Assembly (NCBI RefSeq): GCF_900091955.1
Contig: NZ_FMDF01000238.1
Span: 53,404 to 117,403, forward strand
Source: Streptomyces sp. Ncost-T10-10d
Lineage (GTDB): Bacteria; Actinomycetota; Actinomycetes; Streptomycetales; Streptomycetaceae
DNA: 64,000 bases
Reading direction: 5' to 3'
Shown here in pieces: positions 25,347-34,045 of this stretch; within the stretch, counting starts at the first letter, position 1, and the number at the start of each line of letters is the position of its first letter. Position numbers and translations under genes: made by a program. The notes below the pieces were generated by a model that saw nothing but the letters and a program-made list of their open reading frames with translations, searched no databases and was not told where the DNA came from.

Positions 25347-26282
25347 TCAGTCGGCCCGGCGACCGACCGCGTCGCGGAGCGCGTCCGCCAGCAGGTTGAG
25401 CCCCAGCACCGTGACGATGACGCAGATGCCGACGGGATACACCAGCCACCAGTAGTCGGCGGAGATGAACGTCGCGCCGTTGGCGAGCTGGCTGCCCCAG
25501 TCCGCGGTCGGGTATGTCAGGCCGAAGCCCAGGAAGCCCAGAGCGGCGACGACGAGGATCGCGTCGGCTACCTGGAAGGTGATGACGACGATGATCACGC
25601 TGAGCGCGTTCGGAATCAGGTGGGTGAGGATGAGCCGTGGGCGGGAGGCTCCCATCACCCGGGCCGCCAGTACGAACTCCCTTACCCGCAGGGTCAGGAC
25701 CTCGCCGCGGACGAGCCGGGCGGAGACCAGCCAGGAGAACCCGCCGATGACCAGGCTCAGCGACACGGCGTTCGGGTGGAAGCGCACCGAGAGGATCAGG
25801 ACGAAGAAGAGGAAGGGGACCGACAGCAGGGTGTCGACCACCCGCATCAGGAACCCGTCGACGACCCCGCCGGCGAGTCCGGCGACGGCGCCGTAGACCG
25901 TACCGATCGTGGTGGCGAACAGCGCGGCGAGCAGCCCGATCTGCAAGGACACCCTGCCGCCCGCCATGAGGCGGCCGAGCACGTCGAACCCGTTGAGGTC
26001 CGTCCCGAGCGGATGCTCGGTGCTGGGCGGCAGGGCCGCGTTCACCAGATCCACGTCGGTCTGGTTGGTCCGGTAGAGCAGGGGGCCGAGGAAGCAGAAC
26101 CCGACGACGAGTATCAGAAGCAGCCCGCCGGCGAGGCCCAGCGGGTGGTGCCGCAGTGTGCGCAGCACCGGTTTCAGAGTGAACCGCTCGCGCACGTCGG
26201 TCGGTTCGACCGGGTCGGCTGCTGACGGCGCCGTGGCGCCCGCCTCCGGGGCCTCCGCTGTGTCCGTGTGTCGTGAGGTCAT
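25347..26282 (-). CDS. peptide ABC transporter permease, DppC type
   Basis: A 311-residue inner-membrane permease. After a polar N-terminus, about six membrane segments follow, with the DppC-type periplasmic loop (STEHPLGTDLNGFDVLGRLM) and the EAA-like cytoplasmic loop (REFVLAARVMGASRPRLILT) that contacts the ATPase. The ATG overlaps the stop of the DppB-like gene (ATGA), indicating coupled translation and a 1:1 heterodimer. Confidence 0.9.
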   Translation of the reverse strand: MTSRHTDTAEAPEAGATAPSAADPVEPTDVRERFTLKPVLRTLRHHPLGLAGGLLLILVVGFCFLGPLLYRTNQTDVDLVNAALPPSTEHPLGTDLNGFDVLGRLMAGGRVSLQIGLLAALFATTIGTVYGAVAGLAGGVVDGFLMRVVDTLLSVPFLFFVLILSVRFHPNAVSLSLVIGGFSWLVSARLVRGEVLTLRVREFVLAARVMGASRPRLILTHLIPNALSVIIVVITFQVADAILVVAALGFLGFGLTYPTADWGSQLANGATFISADYWWLVYPVGICVIVTVLGLNLLADALRDAVGRRAD

Positions 26283-27229
26283 TTGTTCAACTCGATTCGG
26301 CTGTCGGCGGCGGCGACCGCGATGTCGGCGACGAAGTTGCCGGCCACGGTGAGGACGCCGCCGATCAGGGTGTAGGCGAGGAGCACCGGGTAGTCCTCGT
26401 GCTGCAGGCTGTTGAGGAACAGCAGGCCGAGGCCGGGGTAGTTGAAGAGCGACTCGACGATCAGGTTGCCCGCCAGGAGGCTGGGGATGAGCGTGCCGAC
26501 CAGCGTGATCAGCGGCAGACAGGCGTTGCGCAGCAGGTGGCGCGTCAGGACGCTCCGCTCCGGGAGCCCTTTGGCCCGGGCGACCCGGATGTAGTCCTGG
26601 CCGAGCTGGTCGAGAGCCGACGAGCGCTGGTACTGGGAGAAGATCGCGACGCTGGTGACAGCGAGTGTGATGACGGGCAGGGCCATGGAGCGGGGATCGG
26701 TGAGGACCACCCACGAGGAGTGCGACTGGGACGCCTCGGCAGGGAAGAACGGCAGGGACTGGCTGAACACGGCGATCAGGATCAGGCCCAGCAGGAACGA
26801 CGGAGTGGCGTAGAGCACGTAGGAGGCCGCCGTGGTGGCGCGGTCGACGAGACTGTTGCGGCGGACCGCCTGGAGGATGCCGAGCGGGACGGCGATCAGC
26901 AGCGCGAGGACCAGGCCGGCGAGCGACAGCATCGCGCTGCGTCCGGCGTTCTGCTGCAGTACCGTCCCCACGTTTTCGTTGAGCTTGTAGGACCTGCCCA
27001 GGTCACCGTGGGCGAGCTGGCCCAGATAGCTGAGGTACTGCGCGACGAGCGGCCGGTCGAACCCGTGCTCCCGGTTGAAGTCGGCCACGGCCTGGGGGGA
27101 TGCGCGCTGTCCCAGGACCACGCGGCCCGGGTCGTCCGAGACCACGTGCAGCAGGAGGAACACCATCGCGGAGATGCCCAGCACGACGACGAAGGAGATC
27201 GCCAGCCGTCGGACCACGTACCAGCTCAT
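26279..27229 (-). CDS. peptide ABC transporter permease, DppB type
   Basis: A 316-residue permease starting MSWYVVRRLAISFVVVLGIS with AGGAGA upstream of the ATG. The DppB-type region (GFDRPLVAQYLSYLGQLAHG) and EAA loop (DYIRVARAKGLPERSVLTRH) are present, with six predicted membrane helices. It pairs with the overlapping DppC-like permease. Confidence 0.9.
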   Translation of the reverse strand: MSWYVVRRLAISFVVVLGISAMVFLLLHVVSDDPGRVVLGQRASPQAVADFNREHGFDRPLVAQYLSYLGQLAHGDLGRSYKLNENVGTVLQQNAGRSAMLSLAGLVLALLIAVPLGILQAVRRNSLVDRATTAASYVLYATPSFLLGLILIAVFSQSLPFFPAEASQSHSSWVVLTDPRSMALPVITLAVTSVAIFSQYQRSSALDQLGQDYIRVARAKGLPERSVLTRHLLRNACLPLITLVGTLIPSLLAGNLIVESLFNYPGLGLLFLNSLQHEDYPVLLAYTLIGGVLTVAGNFVADIAVAAADSRIELNK

Positions 27230-27296
27230 GCGTGACCATCTCCTCTCCTGGAGATCCGTGGGGTCCCTGATATGCAGGGGAGTGGTGAGTGACGGT

Positions 27297-29480
27297 TCAT
27301 CGTGCGGAGAGCTCCTCGGGCTGTGCGGCCGGCGAGTGCAGCGGGTGGTGGCAGGCGACCTTGTGCGTGCCGGTGAGGGTCGCGAGGGCGGGCTCCGTCG
27401 CCGCGCACACCTCGGTCGCCAGTGGACATCGGGTGCGGAACCGGCAGCCGCTGGGCGGATCGATGGGACTGGGCAGTTCGCCGCGCACGCGCGTGCCCGA
27501 CCGGGGGCGCGGCGCGGCGGGGTCCGCCTCGGGAACCGCCGCGAGCAGCCCCGCGGTGTACGGGTGCGCGGTGGACCCGTACACCTCCTCGGTGGTGCCG
27601 GTCTCCATCAACTTGCCCAGGTACATGACTCCGACGCGGTCGGCCAGGTACCGCACGACCGCGAGATCGTGGGAGATCACGACACTGCTCAGTTCGCGTT
27701 CACGTTGGACGCGGTGCATCAGATTGAGGACCTGGGAACGGATGGAGACGTCCAGCGCGCTGACCGGCTCGTCGGCGACCAGCACCTTCGGGTCCAGGGC
27801 CAGCGCACGGGCCAGCCCCACCCGTTGGCGCTGTCCCCCGGAGAGTTCGTGGGGGTAACGCTCCAGGACGCCCGACGGCAGCCCCACGTCCCCAAGGAGC
27901 TCGCGGGCCCGGGCGGTCCGGGCGGCGCGCCTGCCGATGCCCTGGATCGCGAGGGGCTCGCGCAGGATCGCACCGATGCGCATGCGGGGGTCGAGAGAGG
28001 AGTTCGAGTCCTGGAACATCATCTGCAACTGGGCCCGGCGCGGCGCGAGTTCACGGGCACTCATACCGGTCACCGACGCACCGTCGAAGATCACCTCGCC
28101 CGACGTGGGCCGGTTCAGGGCCACGAGCATGCGGCCCAGCGAGGACTTGCCGCACCCTGACTCCCCGACCAGACCGAACGTCTCACCGGGCGCCACGTCG
28201 AAGCTCACTCCGGAGACCGCCTTGACCGTGCGGCGCCGCCCGAGGAGGCCCCGTCCGCCCACCGGGTACTCAAGTCTGAGATCGACGATCCGCAGCCGCG
28301 GCGTCGTCCCGCGTGCGGCAGGGGCCTCGGGGGCGACGGCGGGCCGTGCGACAGCCGATGCCCCTGAGCCGGTACGGGCTGCTGCCGTGGCGACCGGATG
28401 CCAGCACGCGTGGGTGTGCCCGTCCTCCTCCACCGAGAAAGGCGGTCGCTCCTCGTGACAGCGGTCCGTCGCGGCCGCGCAGCGCGGCGCGAAAGGACAG
28501 CCCGCGGGGGAGGCGGCCAGATCCGGAGGTGTGCCGGGAATGCTGAAGAGCTGCTCGCGCCGGTCCTGGGTGAGCGAAGGGATCGAGGACAGCAGCGCAT
28601 GGGTGTAGCGGTGCCGGGTATGGCTGAAAAGAGCTCGTGTCGGCCCGGTCTCGGCCACGCGCCCGGCGTACATCACGCCCACCCGGTCGGCGTGCCGGGC
28701 GATCACTCCCATGTCGTGGGTGATGAGGATCATCGACATGCCCAGCCGGGACCTGAGGTCGTCCAGGAGATCGAGGATCTCCGCCTGGATCGAGACGTCG
28801 AGCGCGGTGGTCGGCTCGTCCGCGATGACGACCCGCGGCTCGCACGCCAGGGCCATCGCGATCATCACGCGTTGCCGCATGCCGCCCGAGAGCTGGTGCG
28901 GATAGTCGTCCAACCGCTCGGCGGGCTTCGGTATCCCGACCAGGTCGAGCAGCTCCGCGGCACGTGCGCGCGCGGCCTGCTTCGACGCGCCCTGGTGCAA
29001 CCGCACCGGTTCGGCGACCTGTTCGCCGATGCGGCGGGTGGGGTTCAAGGCCGTCATCGAATCCTGGAACACCATCGCGATGTCGTTGCCGCGGAGGGCC
29101 CGGTACCGGTCCGCGGGGAGCCCGACGAGCTCCGCACCGCCGAAGTCGATCGAGCCGCCGGTCACCCGGCCACCGGCCGGCAGCATGCCCATCACGGCCA
29201 GGCCGGTCATGGACTTGCCGGATCCGGTCTCCCCGACGATCCCCAGGGTCTCCCCGCGATCGAGCGCCAGACTGACGCCCGAGACCGGGTGGACGATCCG
29301 GTCGCCCCGGCGGATCTCGACCGACAGATTGCGGATCGTCAGCACTCGGCTGCCGTCCGCGGGCTCACGTGCGTTCTCAAAACCATCGCTCGCGCGCACG
29401 ATATGGCTCTCCATCTCCTCGACCATCCGACGATTTCGAGACACGTACTTCAGGCGTCGTTCGTCGGGTTCACTGAACAT
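27297..29480 (-). CDS. peptide ABC transporter, fused DppD-DppF ATPase
   Basis: A 727-residue protein with two complete ABC domains. First domain: Walker A GETGSGKS, signature LSGGMRQRV, Walker B VVIADEPTTALDVS. Second domain: GESGCGKS, LSGGQRQRV, VLVADEPVSALDVS. Each is followed by the oligopeptide-type C-terminal extension with four cysteines (CPFAPRCAAATDRCHEE and CRFRTRCPLATEVCAAT), which in DppD/DppF relatives binds an iron-sulfur or metal centre. A linker rich in Ala and Pro joins the halves. The exact start among several ATGs at 29414-29480 is uncertain; conserved sequence begins around residue 45. It energises the two permeases downstream. Confidence 0.9.
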   Translation of the reverse strand: MFSEPDERRLKYVSRNRRMVEEMESHIVRASDGFENAREPADGSRVLTIRNLSVEIRRGDRIVHPVSGVSLALDRGETLGIVGETGSGKSMTGLAVMGMLPAGGRVTGGSIDFGGAELVGLPADRYRALRGNDIAMVFQDSMTALNPTRRIGEQVAEPVRLHQGASKQAARARAAELLDLVGIPKPAERLDDYPHQLSGGMRQRVMIAMALACEPRVVIADEPTTALDVSIQAEILDLLDDLRSRLGMSMILITHDMGVIARHADRVGVMYAGRVAETGPTRALFSHTRHRYTHALLSSIPSLTQDRREQLFSIPGTPPDLAASPAGCPFAPRCAAATDRCHEERPPFSVEEDGHTHACWHPVATAAARTGSGASAVARPAVAPEAPAARGTTPRLRIVDLRLEYPVGGRGLLGRRRTVKAVSGVSFDVAPGETFGLVGESGCGKSSLGRMLVALNRPTSGEVIFDGASVTGMSARELAPRRAQLQMMFQDSNSSLDPRMRIGAILREPLAIQGIGRRAARTARARELLGDVGLPSGVLERYPHELSGGQRQRVGLARALALDPKVLVADEPVSALDVSIRSQVLNLMHRVQRERELSSVVISHDLAVVRYLADRVGVMYLGKLMETGTTEEVYGSTAHPYTAGLLAAVPEADPAAPRPRSGTRVRGELPSPIDPPSGCRFRTRCPLATEVCAATEPALATLTGTHKVACHHPLHSPAAQPEELSAR

Positions 29481-29534
29481 TCGGGTGTGCGTCGTTCCGA
29501 TCGCACGAAGGGAATCTCCTGCCGCGCACGGTGC

Positions 29535-30572
29535 TCAGCCGGCGGACGCGGGCCGGCCCAGTTCGTTCCGCAGCAGGCGTCGTACGTTCTCCCCCAGGAC
29601 CGCGACGATGTCGCGCTCCGGCCACCCCCGCTGTTGCAGCGCATCGGTGACCAGCGGCAGCCCGGCCGGACCCGCAAGCCCGGGCAGATAGGCGTCGGCC
29701 GGCACTCCCTCGACGAAGGTCGGCTCGCAGCACGGGGGAGTGGTGTCGGCAAGTACTTCCTTGATGAAGTCGGGACCCAGCCCGACGTGCTCGACGCCGG
29801 CCACCCCGGCAATGTGCTCGATGTGGTCGATCAGCCGGCCGATCGAGTAGTCGCTCTCGTGCAGGTACGGAGCGAAGAAGTTCACGCACACCACTCCGCC
29901 GCCCGCGGCGACGCCCCGGATCTGCTCGTCGTCAAGGTTGCGATGGTGGTCGAAGAGCGCCCGTGCGCCGGAGTGCGTGGCGATCAACGGCCGTGAGGAC
30001 AGCTCCAGGACGTGCTCGACCCCGGACGCGCCGAGATGGCTGATGTCGTAGAGCATGCCGAGGCGCTCCATCTCGGCCAGCGCCGCGACCCCGGAGCGGG
30101 TCAGCCGGCCGCCCGTCGCGTCCTCGCCGCTGCCGTCGGCCAGGGAGGTGCGACCGAAGTGCGCCAGGGACGCGATCCTGACCCCCAGCCGGAACAGGGT
30201 CTCCAGTAGCTCCACGTCCTCGCCCACGCCGGGTGCGCTCTCCAGTGCCAGCACCAGGGCGATCCGGCCCTCGGCCAGCGTCCGGTCGACCTGGGCGCCG
30301 TCCGTGCACAGCGTGACGGCATCGGCGTTGCCGGCCGCGAGCCGGTGCGCCGCCTCGATCATGCGCAGCGTGCGGCGGAGCGCCCCCTCCGGCCGGTACG
30401 GATCTTCGACGAACACCGGCAGCGCCTGAAGGTTCACCCCGCCGGCCCGCAGTTGCGGCAGCCAGCGCTCCCGGAAGAACTCCGCCCAGCGGTCCACCGG
30501 CCGGGCGACCACCGCACACAGCAGGTCGTTGTGCAGGTCTGCCACGATCGCGCGTCGGTGCAGCTCGTTCAT
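29535..30572 (-). CDS. membrane dipeptidase family (M19) metallopeptidase
   Basis: A 345-residue TIM-barrel zinc dipeptidase of the renal dipeptidase family. Zinc ligands are visible as IVADLHNDL (H-x-D), LALESAPGVG (Glu), YDISHLG (His) and IATHSGARAL (His), and the C-terminal LGENVRRLLR is typical. Family members hydrolyse dipeptides including L,D-dipeptides and often tolerate a D-residue at the C-terminal position. The ATG overlaps the stop of the upstream serine hydrolase gene (ATGA). With the importer downstream it would release free amino acids, including D-forms, for the plus-strand operon. Confidence 0.9.
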   Translation of the reverse strand: MNELHRRAIVADLHNDLLCAVVARPVDRWAEFFRERWLPQLRAGGVNLQALPVFVEDPYRPEGALRRTLRMIEAAHRLAAGNADAVTLCTDGAQVDRTLAEGRIALVLALESAPGVGEDVELLETLFRLGVRIASLAHFGRTSLADGSGEDATGGRLTRSGVAALAEMERLGMLYDISHLGASGVEHVLELSSRPLIATHSGARALFDHHRNLDDEQIRGVAAGGGVVCVNFFAPYLHESDYSIGRLIDHIEHIAGVAGVEHVGLGPDFIKEVLADTTPPCCEPTFVEGVPADAYLPGLAGPAGLPLVTDALQQRGWPERDIVAVLGENVRRLLRNELGRPASAG

Positions 30573-31984
30573 CGCTGTGCCCGCCGCTCGGCCCGGCCGG
30601 TGTGCAGATACAGCGCGTGTCCCTGCCCGTCGTCACCGAGGAAGGCGAGCGGCGCGTGGACCCCGCGCTCCGGCTCGACCGGGATCAAGGTGTCACCGCG
30701 CCTGCCGACCAGCTCCGTGCGGTACGGCGCCTCGTCCAGTTCGGCGATGGCTCCGCGAGGAGTGCGCTCCAGCCACAGCCGCCCAGCGGTGTCCCGGCTC
30801 ACCGTGGTCTCGGCGGTGCTGGACGTGTACGTACCGACGTACCGGGACGTCTCCGCAACGGGAGCGCCCACATCCGGCACCGGCGAGGCGGGCAGACCGA
30901 CCCCGGCGAGTTCACCGAGGACCCGGCCCGCGATCTCCGTGTACACGCGCCGTGACAGGCCGCCGTTGGTGAGGATCGCCACCGCGACATCCCGCTCCGG
31001 CACTAGGCGCAGGAACGCCGACTGACCGATGGTGTTCCCGTCGTGTCCGATGACCGTGCCGCCCGAAGACAGGTCGAAGAGCTCCCAGCCGAGCCCCCAG
31101 GCGGCGCCCTGGTCGATGTCGGGAAGCGTGATCTGTGGCCGCCGCATGGCCCGGACGGTCTCCGGGCGGAGCACGGTCACCCCGTCGGGGCCCCGGCCTC
31201 CGGCGAGGTGCATCCGGGCGAAGGCCAGCAGATCGCGCGCACGCATCGCCAGCATCGATCCGGCCGGTGCGTTCGAGCGTGCCAGGGCCCACACCGGCGT
31301 CGGCTCGAGCGGCGCCCCCGGCACCGTCTCGATGTGACCCACTGCCGTGCGGTGGACGATCGCCTCGTAGGGGTCACTCGCGGTGTGACTCATACCCAGC
31401 AGAGTGAACAGGTGCCGCCGGGCGCAGACGTCGAACGGCTCCTCGCGCAGCACCTCGACGATCCGCCCGAGCACGCAGTACCCGGCGTTGTTGTACGAGA
31501 ACATCGCGCCCGGCTCGAAGAGCTGCGGTACGTCCCGCAGGACGCCCAGGTACTTTTCCAGGCAGTCGTCACCCTTGCCGGTGTCGGTGAAGATGTCCCC
31601 CTCGAAACCCGCGACGTGACTCAGCAGATGCCGCGTGGTGATCCCACGCGCCGCTTCCTCGTCGGCGATCCGGAACTCCGGCAGGACGGCCCGTACGGGA
31701 GCGTCCAGATCCAGTCGTCCCTCGTCGGCCAACTGCATGACCAGCGTCGCGGTCATCACCTTGGTGATCGACCCGATCTGGAAGAGAGAGTCCACCGTGG
31801 CGTCGACCCCGGTGGCCGTGCTCAGCACACCGGCCGCGGATTCGACCCATTCATCACCGGCTTGGACCGCCACGGCTGCCCCGGGCACCTGGCTCTCGAC
31901 GAGCAGATCCGGCAACCGGCGGCGCAACCAGGCACCGACCTCCTCCAGCTTGTTCAGCTGTTCCGACCCGCCCAGCTTCTGCAC
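30569..31984 (-). CDS. beta-lactamase-fold serine hydrolase (D-aminopeptidase/esterase-like)
   Basis: A 471-residue serine hydrolase of the class C beta-lactamase/AmpH family. The nucleophile motif is S72-I-T-K75 (QIGSITKVMT), the second motif YNN is in FSYNNAGYCVLG and the third is H-x-G in IGHDGNTIGQ. The last ~110 residues form a beta-rich lipocalin-like domain (YVGTYTSS) as in D-aminopeptidase and related enzymes. There is no signal peptide, so it acts in the cytoplasm. The GTG at 31984 follows GGGAGGG, which fixes the start. It is the first gene of the minus-strand operon. Members can act on D-amino acid amides or peptides, but also on esters. Confidence 0.85.
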   Translation of the reverse strand: MQKLGGSEQLNKLEEVGAWLRRRLPDLLVESQVPGAAVAVQAGDEWVESAAGVLSTATGVDATVDSLFQIGSITKVMTATLVMQLADEGRLDLDAPVRAVLPEFRIADEEAARGITTRHLLSHVAGFEGDIFTDTGKGDDCLEKYLGVLRDVPQLFEPGAMFSYNNAGYCVLGRIVEVLREEPFDVCARRHLFTLLGMSHTASDPYEAIVHRTAVGHIETVPGAPLEPTPVWALARSNAPAGSMLAMRARDLLAFARMHLAGGRGPDGVTVLRPETVRAMRRPQITLPDIDQGAAWGLGWELFDLSSGGTVIGHDGNTIGQSAFLRLVPERDVAVAILTNGGLSRRVYTEIAGRVLGELAGVGLPASPVPDVGAPVAETSRYVGTYTSSTAETTVSRDTAGRLWLERTPRGAIAELDEAPYRTELVGRRGDTLIPVEPERGVHAPLAFLGDDGQGHALYLHTGRAERRAQR

Positions 31985-32068
31985 GGCATCCCTCCCTGCT
32001 CGACTGCGCAGGAGCTTAGGACCTGCGGAAACCGCCCTCTTCGTCCACTCCCACCACATGCGGCCCGG

Positions 32069-32260
32069 GCATTGGTGCGACTGGCCGAACCGGGCGGCTC
32101 GCCGCTTCGACGGGTGGGGGAGCAGGCTTGTGACGACGCGGCCTCCCAGGCCCTCCCGCGTCTCAGCCCGCATATCGCCGACCGGCCGCGTCTCCTCGGC
32201 GAGCTACGACGCGTCCTGCGTCCGGGCGGGTGGCTGCGCGCCCGCCCGGTACGGCACTTC
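32069..32260 (+). pseudogene. SAM-methyltransferase C-terminal fragment
   Basis: An open frame without a proper start reads ALVRLAEPGGSPLRRVGEQA, then ADRPRLLGELRRVLRPGGWL. The last part is the conserved post-motif of class I methyltransferases. Upstream motif I is absent. It is a remnant in the otherwise gene-poor stretch before the serine hydrolase gene's start. Confidence 0.45.
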
Positions 32261-32383
32261 CACAGCTGTACCGGATGCTGCGCTCAGCCAGGACTTGTCC
32301 GGCCGATCAAGTACCCCCGGACCGACACGGTGGTCGAGCAGGGGCGGTCGCGCCGCCGTCCCGGCCGCCGACGAGGGGGGAGA

Positions 32384-32560
32384 CGTTCTCCGGAGCCATG
32401 GCTCCTGAAGGACTGGAAGACCTACGGGCCCGGGGACTCGGAGAGCGGCGACATCGTCTTCCAGGGGAAGCACGCCGACGGGAACTGGCCGTCCTTCTAC
32501 CTGATGGCCAAGCGCAACAGCATCGCCTTCCGGTCACCCACGCTCGAACCCGGCCAGTCC
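32384..32560 (+). pseudogene. unidentified coding remnant
   Basis: The same frame continues into protein-like sequence (WLLKDWKTYGPGDSESGDIV, then NWPSFYLMAKRNSIAFRSP) before losing character. No start codon or family is recognisable. The rest of 32560-32850 shows nothing further. Confidence 0.25.
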
Positions 32561-32850
32561 GGGCTCAGCCACGATGTCGGTCGCGGCCGGGAGGAGGGAA
32601 ACGATGCGTGCGGCTTGCGTTACGCGGTCAGGGAGTTGCCAGAATCTTCCGGGATGCAGGCATCGGACCCGTTTCTCCCATCTGCCGCGGCAATCATGCC
32701 TGGCTTCAGGGCCGCCACGGAATCCGGTTCAGCTCAGAGCGGCGTTCGTGGCAGGTTGTGACGTCGGCCACGCGTGCGTGTGACAAGACCGCCGTCTCGC
32801 ACGAGATGGCGGTCTGTCTGGTTGCACGCGTGCCCCGGTTCGTCAGGGTG

Positions 32851-33666
32851 TCACGGCTTGCGGGCGAGGCCGCCGTGCTCGCCGATGGGTTCTGGAGTGG
32901 GGGAAGTGGGGTCCGGGCGCCAGAAGGGGACCGAGACGACCCCGGGGTCCAAAAGTTCCAGGCCGTCGAAGAACGCCGCGATTTCGTCGACGGGGCGCAG
33001 GAAGTACGGTACGGCGCCGGTTTCGTTGTACGCGTCCTGGGCCTGTTCGTAGTCGGCGTCGGTACCCCGTGAACCGTCGTTGATGGCGAGGTAGCTGCCG
33101 GACGGCAGTCCGTCCATCAGGCGGGTGACGGTGTCACACGCATGGTCGTAGTCGGCGACGTGGCCCAGGATGTTGCTGAGAATCAGGGCGGTGGGGCGGG
33201 TGAGGTCCAGCGTCTCGGCGGCGGCCGCCAGGATGCGATCAGGGTCGGACAGGTTGGCGTCGACGTAGGCGGTCGCCCCCTCGGGGGTCGAGGTGAGCAG
33301 GGCACGGGCGTGCGCGAGGACCAACGGGTCGTGGTCGACGTAGACGATCCTGGTCTCGGGGGCGAGCCGCTGGGCGACCTCATGGGTGTTGTTCACGGTC
33401 GGCAGGCCGGTCCCGACGTCCAGGAACTGCCGGATGCCTACCTCGGTGACCAGGTACGTGAGGGTGCGGCGCAGGAAGGCGCGGCTGCTGCGGGCGATGG
33501 TGACGATGCCGGGGAAGACGGCGCTGTATGCGTCGCCGGCTTTCTCGTCAACGGGGTAGTTGTCTTTCCCACCCAGCCAGTAGTTCCAGATCCGGGCCGA
33601 GTGTGGCACCGACGTATCGATCTTCTGATGCGCCGCCGGTCCGGGCGATGTGGCGTGGTCGTTCAT
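32851..33666 (-). CDS. SAV2177-type SAM-dependent methyltransferase (Methyltransf_19)
   Basis: A 271-residue member of an actinomycete-specific family. Signature features are the N-terminal HSARIWNYWLGGKDNYPVDE, motif I QFLDVGTGLPT, the acidic motif VYVDHDPLVLAHA and the phrase DLTRPTALILSNILGHV. The C-terminal FFDGLELLDPGVVSVPFWRP is also typical. The ATG at 33666 aligns with the usual start. These genes occur in many copies per Streptomyces genome and their substrates are unknown. Confidence 0.9.
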   Translation of the reverse strand: MNDHATSPGPAAHQKIDTSVPHSARIWNYWLGGKDNYPVDEKAGDAYSAVFPGIVTIARSSRAFLRRTLTYLVTEVGIRQFLDVGTGLPTVNNTHEVAQRLAPETRIVYVDHDPLVLAHARALLTSTPEGATAYVDANLSDPDRILAAAAETLDLTRPTALILSNILGHVADYDHACDTVTRLMDGLPSGSYLAINDGSRGTDADYEQAQDAYNETGAVPYFLRPVDEIAAFFDGLELLDPGVVSVPFWRPDPTSPTPEPIGEHGGLARKP

Positions 33667-34045
33667 GGGTACCGTCCGTCTTTCAACCGAGGCGTGAACT
33701 GTCAACGCACAACCTACGTCCCAACAACCTGGATACGTACATCAGTTCACGTCTCCGTGGGCTCGATCAGCGCTGATTCCCCGAACAGGTCTCCACCCGG
33801 TCGGTAGGAGAGCCCACACCGGCAGCCTCGCGGCCGGCCCGATCCATTGGCGGCGTTCTGCTCGCTGTGGCTGGTGTCCGGGCGGTGGGACGAAGCCCAG
33901 ACCGACGGCACGCTGGTGGAGAGCGGTTACCGATGCATCGCCGGACGGTGACTGCGCCGATGTAGGCCCCGCGAGGAGCGGGGGATTAGGTTGGCGGAGA
34001 GCGGAGAAAAGTCTCCGGGCAGTCGGACTCGCGATGGGGGCGGGC
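33667..34045. other. intergenic region without recognisable features
   Basis: This stretch lies between two divergently read genes and must contain both promoters. I see no clear palindrome, riboswitch or small ORF. Confidence 0.5.
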
